Source: Streptomyces sp. NRRL F-2664
GTDB lineage: Bacteria > Actinomycetota > Actinomycetes > Streptomycetales > Streptomycetaceae
DNA: 64,000 bases
Direction of reading: 5' to 3'
Assembly: GCF_000719345.1 (NCBI RefSeq)
Contig: NZ_JOFX01000036.1
Location: 1 to 64,000, forward strand
Positions 54,796-62,866 of this stretch are shown one piece after another; the first letter of the stretch is position 1; each line of letters begins with the position of its first letter. Position numbers and translations under genes: made by a program. The notes under the pieces were generated by a model. It saw only the letters and a program-made list of their open reading frames with translations, did no database searches and was not told where the DNA came from.

Positions 54796-57700
54796 ATGTC
54801 CCTGCACAGCCAGTCGACGGCCTCCTACCAGGCCCCCGACACACCAGAGTTCCCCCGGCACGTCGTCACCGCCGTCCTCGTCGCCCACGACGGCGCCCGC
54901 TGGCTGCCCCGGACGCTCGCCGGCCTCCTCGGCCAGGAACGCCCCGCGCAGAACCACGTCGCCGCCGACACCGGCAGCGCCGACGAGTCCGCCCGCCTCC
55001 TCACCGAGGCCCTCGGCGACGACCGCGTCCTCCACCTCGCCCGCCGCACCGGATTCGGCACCGCCGTCGACGAATGCGCCCGCACCGCAGGCACCCTGGG
55101 CCCCGAGGACCTCCCGTACCTCAAGCGCCCCAGCGGCTGGGACCCCGTCAGCCGCACCTGGCGCGACGACGCCTACGACCTCCCCGACCTCCCCCACGGC
55201 GAACCCGTCCAGTGGCTCTGGCTCCTGCACGACGACAGCGCCCCCGAACCCGACGCCCTCACCGAACTGCTCCGCGTCGCCGACGAGAACCCCGACGCCG
55301 CCGTCATCGGCCCCAAACTGCGCGGCTGGTACGACAAGAAGCAGCTCCTCGAAGCAGGCGTCACCATCGCCCGCAGCGGCCGCCGCTGGACCGGACTCGA
55401 CCGCCGCGAACAGGACCAGGGCCAGCACGACCAGGTGCGCCCCGTCCTGTCCGTCTCCACCGCCGGCATGCTCGTCCGCCGCGACGTCTACGACGAACTG
55501 GGCGGCTTCGACCGGCGTCTGCCCCTCATGCGCGACGACGTCGACCTGTGCTGGCGTGCCCAGAGCGCCGGCCACACCGTCCTCGTCGCCCCCGACGCCG
55601 TCATGCGCCACGCGGAGGCCTCCGCCCGCGAACGCCGCACCATCGACTGCGCCGGCCGCACCACCGCCGGCCCGCACCGCGTCGACAAGGCCGGCGCCGT
55701 CTACACCATCCTCGCCAACAGCTCCGGCCGCGCCCTGCCCTACGTCCTGCTGCGCGTCGTCCTCGGCACCGTCCTGCGCACCCTCGCCTACCTGATCGGC
55801 AAAGCCCCCGGCCAGGCCGTCGACGAGATCACCGGCCTCCTCGCCACCCTGCTGCGCCCCGGCCGCCTCCTCGCCGCCCGCAGGGCCCGCCGCCGGCCCG
55901 CCGTCCCCGCCTCCGAACTGCGCGGGCTCTTCCCCCCGCCCGGGGCCTCCCTGCGCGCCAACGCCGACCAGCTCGCCGGCTACTTCGGCGGCGACCGCCA
56001 CACCGACCCCGCCCCCGCCGGCCGGCACGGCGGCGGCAGCATCCTGGCCGCACCCGGCGAGGACGGCGACTACCACGAGACCGAGCGCTTCGCCCGCCTC
56101 AAGCGGATCGCCCGCAACCCCGCACCCCTCCTCCTCGCACTGCTCCTTCTGGTCTCCGTCGCGGCCTGCCGCGCCCTGATCGGCGGCGGCTCCCTGATGG
56201 GCGGCGCCCTGCTGCCCGCCCCCGACAGCGGCCTCGACCTCTGGAGCACCCACACCGACGGCTGGCACCCCGTCGGCACCGGCTCCACCGCCTCCGCCCC
56301 GCCCTACCTGGCCGCCCTCGGCGCCCTCTCCACCCTGCTGTTCGGCTCCACCCAGGCCGCCCTGACCCTCCTGCTCGTCGGGTCCGTCCCCCTGGCCGGC
56401 CTCACCGCGTACTTCGCCTCCCGGCCGCTCGTCGAATCCCGGCTGCTGCGCGCCTGGGCCGCCACCGCCTACGCCTTCCTCCCCGCCGTCACCGGAGCCC
56501 TCGCCGGCGGCCGCCTCGGCACCGCCGTCCTCGCCGTCGTGCTCCCCCTCACCGCCCGCTCCGCCGTCGCCGCCTTCGACCTCGGCGAAGGCGCCACCGC
56601 CGGCGACCAGCGGGGCGGCCGGCGTGCGGTGTGGACGTACACCCTCCTGCTGACCCTGGCCACCGCCTTCACCCCGCTCGTCTGGCCGCTCGCCGCCCTC
56701 CTCGGCACGGCCGCGCTCGTCCTGCGCCGCGCACAGTGGAAGACGTACGGCCTCAGGCTGCTCGCCACCCTCGCCGTCCCCCTCCTCGTCCTCGCCCCCT
56801 GGTCGCTGGGACTGCTCACCCACCCCGGCCGCTTCCTCCAGGAGGCCGGACTGCCCTACGGAGCCGGTTCCGCCGGCGCCCTGGACCTCCTCGGCATCAG
56901 CCCCGGCGGCCCCGGCACCGGCGCCCGCCTGCTGCTCGTGGGGATCGTCCTCGCCGCCCTGGCCGCCCTGCTCCGCTCCGACCGGCAGTTCGCCGTCCGC
57001 ACCGCCTGGGCCACCGCCCTGGCCGCCCTCCTCCTCGCGGTCCTCGCCAACCGCACCGCCTGGGCCGGCCCCGCCACCCTCGTGTACGGACTCGCCCTCC
57101 TCGCCGCCGCCACGGTCGGCGCCGACGGCGCCAAGCACCGCGTCGCCGCCCGCAACTTCGGCTGGCGCCAGCCCGTGGCCGCCCTCATCGCCCTCGCCGC
57201 GGCCGCCGGCCCGCTCATCGCCGCCGCCACCTGGATGGTCGCCGGCGCCGACGGCCCGCTGCAGCGCCGCGACCCCGTCCAGGTGCCCGCCTTCGTCGCC
57301 GACGCGAGCGGCGACGACAACCAGACCCGCACCCTGCTGCTCGACCCCGACGGGCCCGCCGAGGTCTCCTACAGCCTCGTCCGCGGCCCCGGCGGCCGCC
57401 TCGGCGACGCCGAGATCACTGCCCGCACCGGCGACGACCCCCGCCTCGACAAGGTGGTCTCCAACCTCGTCGCCGGCTCCGGCGCCGACCAGTCCAGCCA
57501 GCTCAGCGCCTACGCCATCCGCTTCGTGATGTTCCGCCCCGGCGGACCCGAGGACATCCGCCGCGTCCTCGACGCCACCCCGGGCCTGAGCCGCCGCCAC
57601 CAGCAGGACGGCACCGCACTGTGGGGCGTCGAGCCCTGGCTGCCGCGCGCCGTGATCGTCCCCGCCCGGCAGGGCGAGGCCCCGATCCCCGTCGCCGCCG

Positions 57701-58446
57701 GCCCCGTCGAGGCCCACAGCACGATCCCCGCCGGCGAGGCCGGCCGGGTCCTGCGCATCGCCGACCGCGCCGACGCCGGCTGGCAGGCCACGCTCGACGG
57801 CAAGCCGCTCAAGGCCAAAACCCTCGACGGGTGGGCCCAGGGATTCGAACTCCCCGCCGCCGGAGGCCGCCTCGACCTCGTCCACGAGGGCTCCCTGCTG
57901 CGCACCGCCTGGAACTGGACCCAGGGCCTGCTCGCCCTGGTCCTGCTGGTCATGGCGCTGCCGGGACGGCGGGCCCGGCTCGACGACGACCTGCCCGAGG
58001 AGGAGGCCGCCGCCACCTCCCGCCCCGGCCCGGGCGAGACCGGCGAAGGCCGCCGCGCGCGCAGGCTCCGCGCCGGGGCCGAGGCGGACGCCGCCCCCGG
58101 CCCGGTGGAGACCGCGGTCGCCGCCGACCCGTACGCGCAGATCCCCGCGCAACCGGTGTACGGCGAGGACTCCTACGCCTACCAGCCGTACGACGGCCAG
58201 GGCGGCTACATGTACGAGCCGCAGGAGCCCCAGCACCCCCAGGAGCACCAGCAGCAGTACCCGTACGAGCAGCAGTACTCCGGATACGAGCAGCAGGGCG
58301 AAGGCGCCCACGACACCCCCTACCCGCAGCAGCACCAGCAGCACCCCCAGCACCAGCCGTACCCGTACGCGCCCTACGAGCCGTACCCACCCCACGACGT
58401 CCACCCCCAGCACGAACCGCGTCCTGACGGGAGCACCCAGCAGTGA
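54796..58446 (+). CDS. Large membrane glycosyltransferase (family 2) with low-complexity tail
   Basis: A 1216-residue protein. The N-terminal GT2 domain (about 15-330) has VTAVLVAHDGARWLPRTL, VQWLWLLHDDSAPEPDAL carrying the metal-binding DDS, and MRDDVDLCWRAQSAGH with the catalytic Asp and W. A membrane region of about a dozen helices spans about 350-840. A further extracellular domain (to about 1045), one more helix and a cytoplasmic tail (about 1060-1216) follow. The last 100 residues are Gln/Tyr/Pro/His repeats such as EHQQQYPYEQQY. The gene overlaps the next by 4 nt. Similar GT2 proteins lie beside whiB-type genes in actinobacteria; the glycan is unknown. Confidence 0.88.
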   Translation: MSLHSQSTASYQAPDTPEFPRHVVTAVLVAHDGARWLPRTLAGLLGQERPAQNHVAADTGSADESARLLTEALGDDRVLHLARRTGFGTAVDECARTAGTLGPEDLPYLKRPSGWDPVSRTWRDDAYDLPDLPHGEPVQWLWLLHDDSAPEPDALTELLRVADENPDAAVIGPKLRGWYDKKQLLEAGVTIARSGRRWTGLDRREQDQGQHDQVRPVLSVSTAGMLVRRDVYDELGGFDRRLPLMRDDVDLCWRAQSAGHTVLVAPDAVMRHAEASARERRTIDCAGRTTAGPHRVDKAGAVYTILANSSGRALPYVLLRVVLGTVLRTLAYLIGKAPGQAVDEITGLLATLLRPGRLLAARRARRRPAVPASELRGLFPPPGASLRANADQLAGYFGGDRHTDPAPAGRHGGGSILAAPGEDGDYHETERFARLKRIARNPAPLLLALLLLVSVAACRALIGGGSLMGGALLPAPDSGLDLWSTHTDGWHPVGTGSTASAPPYLAALGALSTLLFGSTQAALTLLLVGSVPLAGLTAYFASRPLVESRLLRAWAATAYAFLPAVTGALAGGRLGTAVLAVVLPLTARSAVAAFDLGEGATAGDQRGGRRAVWTYTLLLTLATAFTPLVWPLAALLGTAALVLRRAQWKTYGLRLLATLAVPLLVLAPWSLGLLTHPGRFLQEAGLPYGAGSAGALDLLGISPGGPGTGARLLLVGIVLAALAALLRSDRQFAVRTAWATALAALLLAVLANRTAWAGPATLVYGLALLAAATVGADGAKHRVAARNFGWRQPVAALIALAAAAGPLIAAATWMVAGADGPLQRRDPVQVPAFVADASGDDNQTRTLLLDPDGPAEVSYSLVRGPGGRLGDAEITARTGDDPRLDKVVSNLVAGSGADQSSQLSAYAIRFVMFRPGGPEDIRRVLDATPGLSRRHQQDGTALWGVEPWLPRAVIVPARQGEAPIPVAAGPVEAHSTIPAGEAGRVLRIADRADAGWQATLDGKPLKAKTLDGWAQGFELPAAGGRLDLVHEGSLLRTAWNWTQGLLALVLLVMALPGRRARLDDDLPEEEAAATSRPGPGETGEGRRARRLRAGAEADAAPGPVETAVAADPYAQIPAQPVYGEDSYAYQPYDGQGGYMYEPQEPQHPQEHQQQYPYEQQYSGYEQQGEGAHDTPYPQQHQQHPQHQPYPYAPYEPYPPHDVHPQHEPRPDGSTQQ

Positions 58447-59930
58447 AGCAGCGCGCACCCCTGACGCTCGCGGCCGTGACCGCGGCGCTGGCCGCCCTCA
58501 CCGGCGTCGCCGCCCTCACCGCGCCCGACCCCGCGGCCGGGCCGTCCGACGGCCGGCCCGCGGCCGCCTCGGCCCGGATGCCGGTGGAACGCTCCCTGCT
58601 GGTGTGCCCGGGGCCGAGCTCCTCGGACATCGCGGAGACCACGTACACCTCCTTCACACCCGGCGGACCCGCCGGCGCGGGCAAGGGCTCGGCCCGGCTG
58701 CTCGGCGCCAACAAGGACGCCAAACCGGTCGTGGAGCCCAAGGAACCCGGCAAGCCCGTCGGCGCCACCGCCAACGGAGCCGACGCACCCGCCCTCACCG
58801 GCAGCGCCGACGGGTCCCTCGCCCCCGGCTGGACGGCGCAGCTGACCACCAAGGTCTCCGTCGGCCGCGCCCGCGGCGTGCTCGGCGTCGGCTGCACCGC
58901 GCCCGGCACCGACTTCTGGTTCCCCGGGGTCAGCACCGCCAAGGGACGCGAGGACTACGTCCACCTCACCAACCCCGACGACGCGGCCGCCGTCGTCGAC
59001 ATCACGCTCTTCGGCCCCGACGGCATGGCCAAGGCCGAGGCCGGCGCCGGCGAGAACATCCGCGTCGACGCCAGGTCCACCAAGACCGTCCTGCTCTCCT
59101 CCCTCCTCCCGGCCACCCAGCTCGCCGACGCCACCGCGCACGTGACGACCCGCGCCGGCCGTGTGGGGGCCTCCGTGCAGGTCGCCGAGGAGAACGTGGG
59201 CGCCGACTGGCTGCCCGCGTCCACCGACCCGGCGGGCTCACTGGTGCTCCCCGGCATCCCGGCGGACGCGGCCTCCGTACGCCTGGTCGCCTTCGTGCCG
59301 GGCGAGGAGGACGCGGACCTCAAACTGCGCCTGGCCGGGCCGGGCGGCCCCATCAACCCGGCCGGCAGCGAGCAGCTGCACGTCAAGGGCGGGATGACCG
59401 CGGTCATGGACCTCAAGGACCTGACCCGTGGCGAGCCCGGTTCGCTGATGCTGACCCCCAAGGACCCCGGGAAGGCCACCCCCCTCGTCGCGGCGCTGCG
59501 CGTGGTCCGCGGCAGCGGCACCAAGCAGGAACTGGGATTCATCCCGGCCACCGGCCCGGTCGGCGCCCGGGCGACCGTCGCCGACAACCGGCCCGAGGAG
59601 AACGCCACCCAGCTGTCGCTGACCGCACCGAGCGCCGAGGCGAAGGTCAGGGTGACGGCGTCCCCCGGCACCGGCGGCGGCGAAGCGGCCTCCCAGGAGG
59701 TCACGGTCAAGGCGGGCACCACCCAGACGCTGACGCTGGCCCCCGCCGGCGGGAAGGGCTCCTACGCCCTCACCGTCGAGACCCTCTCGGGCGGACCCGT
59801 CCACGCGGCCCGCACCCTCGCCCTCGCCGGCGACGGCATCCCGATGTTCACCGTCCAGGGCCTCTCCGACGACCACTCCACGGTGTCCGTCCCCAAGGCC
59901 CGCCAGGACCTCTCCGTCCTGACCGGGTGA
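58443..59930 (+). CDS. Secreted DUF5719-type protein
   Basis: A 495-residue exported protein with a signal peptide or signal anchor at residues about 5-30 and a beta-rich remainder. It contains repeated modules with the pattern VHLTNPDDAAAVVDITLFGPDG, VRLVAFVPGEEDADLKLRL and VKAGTTQTLTLAP. This fits DUF5719, usually encoded next to the large GT2 protein. The GTG start overlaps the previous stop (GTGA), so the two are coupled and probably act together at the cell surface. No enzyme motif is seen. Confidence 0.8.
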   Translation: MKQRAPLTLAAVTAALAALTGVAALTAPDPAAGPSDGRPAAASARMPVERSLLVCPGPSSSDIAETTYTSFTPGGPAGAGKGSARLLGANKDAKPVVEPKEPGKPVGATANGADAPALTGSADGSLAPGWTAQLTTKVSVGRARGVLGVGCTAPGTDFWFPGVSTAKGREDYVHLTNPDDAAAVVDITLFGPDGMAKAEAGAGENIRVDARSTKTVLLSSLLPATQLADATAHVTTRAGRVGASVQVAEENVGADWLPASTDPAGSLVLPGIPADAASVRLVAFVPGEEDADLKLRLAGPGGPINPAGSEQLHVKGGMTAVMDLKDLTRGEPGSLMLTPKDPGKATPLVAALRVVRGSGTKQELGFIPATGPVGARATVADNRPEENATQLSLTAPSAEAKVRVTASPGTGGGEAASQEVTVKAGTTQTLTLAPAGGKGSYALTVETLSGGPVHAARTLALAGDGIPMFTVQGLSDDHSTVSVPKARQDLSVLTG

Positions 59931-59957
59931 CGGTCCGGCCCCCGCCGCGCCGGACCG
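59931..59957. terminator. Hairpin between convergent genes
   Basis: CGGTCCGG (59931-59938) pairs with CCGGACCG (59950-59957) around an 11-nt loop, immediately after the DUF5719-type gene and 12 nt before the end of the convergent metallopeptidase-like gene. Confidence 0.65.
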
Positions 59958-59968
59958 CCCGACCCCGG

Positions 59969-60448
59969 TCAGTCCTGGCCGTAGCGGGGGTCCACCGTCT
60001 CCGGCGTGAGGCCCAGCAACTCCGCCACCTGCTCCACCACGACCTCGTGGACCAGCATCGCCTTCTCGTCGCGCGACTTCGTGCGGATCTCCACCGGCCG
60101 CCGGAAGACCACGATCCGGGCCGGCCGCCCCTGCCGGGACTCCGACACCGCGCCCAGCGGCACCGCCTCGTCGTTCCACCCGCCGTCCGGGCCGCCCGGC
60201 GGCCCCGGCACGTCGCCGACCAGGAACTCCACGTCCGACAGCTGCGGCCAGCGACGCTCCAGCCGCTCGACGGAGTCCCGTACCAGGTCCCCGAACAGCT
60301 CCGCCCGGCTCGCCGCCAGAGGCACCTGGGGAGGGGCCAGCGGACCGCGCATCCCCCGCCCGTGCCGGTCCCGCCGGCGCGTTCTGGGCTCGACAGGACC
60401 CCCCGCGGGGGGCTCGGCGGGGCACGGGGGCAGAGGGGTGTCCGTCAC
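59969..60448 (-). CDS. Metallopeptidase-like protein (mycobacterial Rv3259 type)
   Basis: A 159-residue protein whose core begins MRGPLAPPQVPLAASRAELF and ends with MLVHEVVVEQVAELLGLTPETVDP. The HE and downstream helix match the position of an HExxH zinc site in minimal zincin-like proteins, but the second His is Val, so peptidase activity is doubtful. The first 33 residues are a Pro/Arg-rich extension; starts at 60448 (GTG) and 60352 (ATG) are both possible. The same gene lies between whiB2 and manB in mycobacteria, as I recall. Confidence 0.78.
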   Translation of the reverse strand: MTDTPLPPCPAEPPAGGPVEPRTRRRDRHGRGMRGPLAPPQVPLAASRAELFGDLVRDSVERLERRWPQLSDVEFLVGDVPGPPGGPDGGWNDEAVPLGAVSESRQGRPARIVVFRRPVEIRTKSRDEKAMLVHEVVVEQVAELLGLTPETVDPRYGQD

Positions 60449-60538
60449 CCCCGCAGGGTAGCTCCGAGGGCGACACGGGGGAGGGAGCAGCGGTGGAGTC
60501 GTCGCGGCCCGGTCAAGAGTGCGGTACCGTCCAACGTC

Positions 60539-60913
60539 GTGAGCCTTGTACGTCGCTGTTCGCGCACCGCGTGCGGCCGCCCTGCCGTCGCGACACTGAC
60601 GTACGTCTACGCCGATTCGACCGCAGTTCTCGGCCCGCTCGCCACCTACGCCGAACCCCACTGCTACGACCTGTGCGCCGAGCACTCGGAGCGCCTCACC
60701 GCCCCGCGGGGCTGGGAGGTCGTCCGGCTGTCCGACGGTTCCGGTCCGTCCCGCCCGAGCGGTGACGACCTCGAAGCCCTGGCCAACGCCGTGCGCGAAG
60801 CCGCGCGCCCGCCGGGCCGCGCCGCCGGGTCCGGTGGCACCGGCACGGGCGGCCGGGCCACCGGCGAGACCCGCCGCGGACACCTGCGCGTCCTCCGCTC
60901 GCCCGATTCCTGA
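60539..60913 (+). CDS. DUF3499-type protein with Cys-rich N-terminus
   Basis: A 124-residue protein starting SLVRRCSRTACGRPAVATLTY after the initiator. The pairs CSRTAC and HCYDLCAEHSERL can form a zinc ribbon; the C-terminal half is a disordered Gly/Arg/Ala/Thr tail. It matches the actinobacterial DUF3499 family, always near manB. No Shine-Dalgarno precedes the GTG at 60539, and TACCGT lies about 9 nt upstream (60525-60530), so the transcript could be leaderless. Confidence 0.82.
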   Translation: MSLVRRCSRTACGRPAVATLTYVYADSTAVLGPLATYAEPHCYDLCAEHSERLTAPRGWEVVRLSDGSGPSRPSGDDLEALANAVREAARPPGRAAGSGGTGTGGRATGETRRGHLRVLRSPDS

Positions 60914-60991
60914 CGCTCGGGTCATCTGGGGTGCGGCCGCGGGTTCAGGGTAGGTTTGCCGAACCCGCACAGAACCTCAGGAGGGCAGGCA

Positions 60992-62365
60992 GTGGCCGCA
61001 GATCTTTCGAACATCGTCAAGGCGTACGACGTGCGCGGTGTCGTGCCGGACGAGTGGGACGAGTCCCTGGCGGAGCTGTTCGGTGCTGCGTTCGTCGAGG
61101 TCGTGGGCGGGTCGGCGATCGTGGTGGGACACGACATGCGCCCGTCGTCGCCGGGGTTGTCGGCGGCGTTCGCGCGGGGCGCGGCAGCGCGCGGCGTCGA
61201 CGTGACGCTGATCGGCCTGTGCTCGACGGACCAGCTGTACTACGCGTCGGGGTCGTCGGGCCTGCCGGGCGCGATGTTCACGGCGTCGCACAACCCGGCC
61301 CAGTACAACGGGATCAAGATGTGCCGCGCGGGCGCCGCGCCGGTGGGTCAGGACACGGGCCTGTCGCAGATCCGCGGCCTCGTGGAGCGCTGGCTGGACG
61401 AGGGCGGTGCCCCGGCGGCGGCGGAGGGCACCGCGCCCGGAACGGTGACGGAGCAGGACTCCCTGAAGGGCTACGCGGCGCATCTGCGCTCGCTGGTGGA
61501 CCTGTCGTCGATCCGTCCGCTGAAGGTGGTGGTGGACGCGGGCAACGGCATGGGCGGCCACACCGTGCCGACCGTGTTCGAGGGCCTTCCCCTCGACGTG
61601 ACGGAGATGTACTTCGAGCTCGACGGCACCTTCCCCAACCACGAGGCGAACCCGCTCGACCCGAAGAACATCGTCGACCTGCAGGCCCGCGTCCTGGCGG
61701 AGGGCGCCGACCTCGGCATCGCCTTCGACGGGGACGCGGACCGCTGCTTCATCGTGGACGAGCGCGGCGCGGGGGTCTCCCCGTCGGCGATCACGGCGCT
61801 GGTCGCGGCGCGGGAGCTGGCCCGCAACGGCGGCTCGGGCACCGTGATCCACAACCTGATCACCTCCTGGTCGGTGCCGGAGGTCGTCCGCGAACACGGC
61901 GGCACCCCGGTGCGTACCCGGGTGGGCCACTCCTTCATCAAGGAGGAGATGGCGAAGACGGGTGCGATCTTCGGCGGCGAGCACTCGGCGCACTACTACT
62001 TCAAGGACTTCTGGAACGCCGACACGGGCATGCTGGCCGCGCTCCACGTCCTCGCCGCCCTCGGCGGCCAGGACGGGCCGCTCTCCGCTCTGGTGGCCTC
62101 CTACGACCGCTACGAGGGCTCGGGGGAGATCAACTCGACGGTGGCGGACCAGGCGGGCCGTCTGGCGGCGGTGAAGGAAACCTTCGGCGGTCGCGAGGGC
62201 GTGACCCTGGACGAGCTGGACGGCCTGACGGTCACGGGCGGGGACTGGTGGTTCAACGTCCGCGCGTCGAACACCGAGCCGCTGCTGCGTCTGAACGTGG
62301 AGGCCCGCGACGCCGACACCCTGGCCCGCGTCCGCGACGAGGCCCTCGCCCTGATCCGCGCCTGA
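60992..62365 (+). CDS. manB: Phosphomannomutase/phosphoglucomutase
   Basis: A 457-residue alpha-D-phosphohexomutase. The N-terminal IVKAYDVRGVVP is typical. The phosphoserine loop is MFTASHNPAQYNG (Ser about 97), the magnesium loop GIAFDGDADRCF (about 246-257) and the sugar loop GGEHSAHYYFKD (about 327). The phosphate-binding RASNTEPLLRLNVEA is near the C-terminus. It interconverts mannose-6-phosphate and mannose-1-phosphate, feeding the ManC-like enzyme at 36286 for GDP-mannose. The GTG at 60992 has AGGAGG 7 nt upstream. Confidence 0.95.
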   Translation: MAADLSNIVKAYDVRGVVPDEWDESLAELFGAAFVEVVGGSAIVVGHDMRPSSPGLSAAFARGAAARGVDVTLIGLCSTDQLYYASGSSGLPGAMFTASHNPAQYNGIKMCRAGAAPVGQDTGLSQIRGLVERWLDEGGAPAAAEGTAPGTVTEQDSLKGYAAHLRSLVDLSSIRPLKVVVDAGNGMGGHTVPTVFEGLPLDVTEMYFELDGTFPNHEANPLDPKNIVDLQARVLAEGADLGIAFDGDADRCFIVDERGAGVSPSAITALVAARELARNGGSGTVIHNLITSWSVPEVVREHGGTPVRTRVGHSFIKEEMAKTGAIFGGEHSAHYYFKDFWNADTGMLAALHVLAALGGQDGPLSALVASYDRYEGSGEINSTVADQAGRLAAVKETFGGREGVTLDELDGLTVTGGDWWFNVRASNTEPLLRLNVEARDADTLARVRDEALALIRA

Positions 62366-62370
62366 CATCG

Positions 62371-62402
62371 GGCCGGCCCGCGCCTTTCGGCGCGGGCCGG
62401 CC
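62371..62402 (+). terminator. Terminator hairpin after manB
   Basis: GGCCGGCCCGCGCC (62371-62384) pairs perfectly with GGCGCGGGCCGGCC (62389-62402) around TTTC, 5 nt after the manB stop. A fragment of the dispersed palindrome seen at 18634-18724 follows at about 62416-62440. Positions 62441-62614 show no gene. Confidence 0.88.
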
Positions 62403-62614
62403 ATGTCGGCCCCCCGGCGTTTGAAGCGCGGGTCCGGGCAGTCCGTCAAAGGCGCTCCCTGCGGGAGCCCCGCCGCCCGGACCGGCCGGTGAGGCCCGAG
62501 CGGTCCCAGCCCCCGACGCGGCCGATCCACCCCCGCCCGCCCCGGGCCGCACCGGCGGAGCCCCAGGGGTACGCTGACCACGCCCCACCCGCATCCCCGA
62601 AGGGAACCCGCCCC

Positions 62615-62797
62615 ATGCCGCTCGAAGCCGGCCTCCTGCAGATCCTCGCCTGCCCCGCCTGCCACGCGCCGCTCGAGGACAAGTCGGCCGACGAGACCCC
62701 CGAGCTGCTCTGCACCGGCCAGGACTGCGCTCTCGCCTACCCGGTGCGCGACGGCATTCCGGTCCTCCTCGTGGACGAGGCCCGCCGCCCCGCCTGA
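62615..62797 (+). CDS. Trm112-like zinc-binding protein
   Basis: A 60-residue protein of the Trm112/YcaR (UPF0434) family with two Cys pairs, C13/C16 in ACPACHAPL and C33/C38 in LLCTGQDC, plus AYPVRDGIPVLL. In eukaryotes Trm112 activates methyltransferases; the bacterial role is unclear. It is below the size at which many gene callers are reliable, but the family match is strong. It lies 69 nt before the SIS gene. Confidence 0.9.
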   Translation: MPLEAGLLQILACPACHAPLEDKSADETPELLCTGQDCALAYPVRDGIPVLLVDEARRPA

Positions 62798-62866
62798 CCG
62801 CCGCCCGCCCGACCGCACCGCGCCACGCGCAGACAGGTTCCCGTCACCCAACAGCCGGAGGCCGCC

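Noticed and set aside
54711..58427. 1238-codon Arg/Pro-rich frame on the same strand as the large GT2 gene
   Set aside because: It is an out-of-frame reading with extreme Arg and Pro content and no start signal; the GT2 frame has clear motifs and normal third-position bias.
58200..58440. CAG/CAC-rich repeat stretch
   Set aside because: It is the coding sequence of the Gln/His/Pro/Tyr tail of the GT2 protein, not an extragenic repeat.
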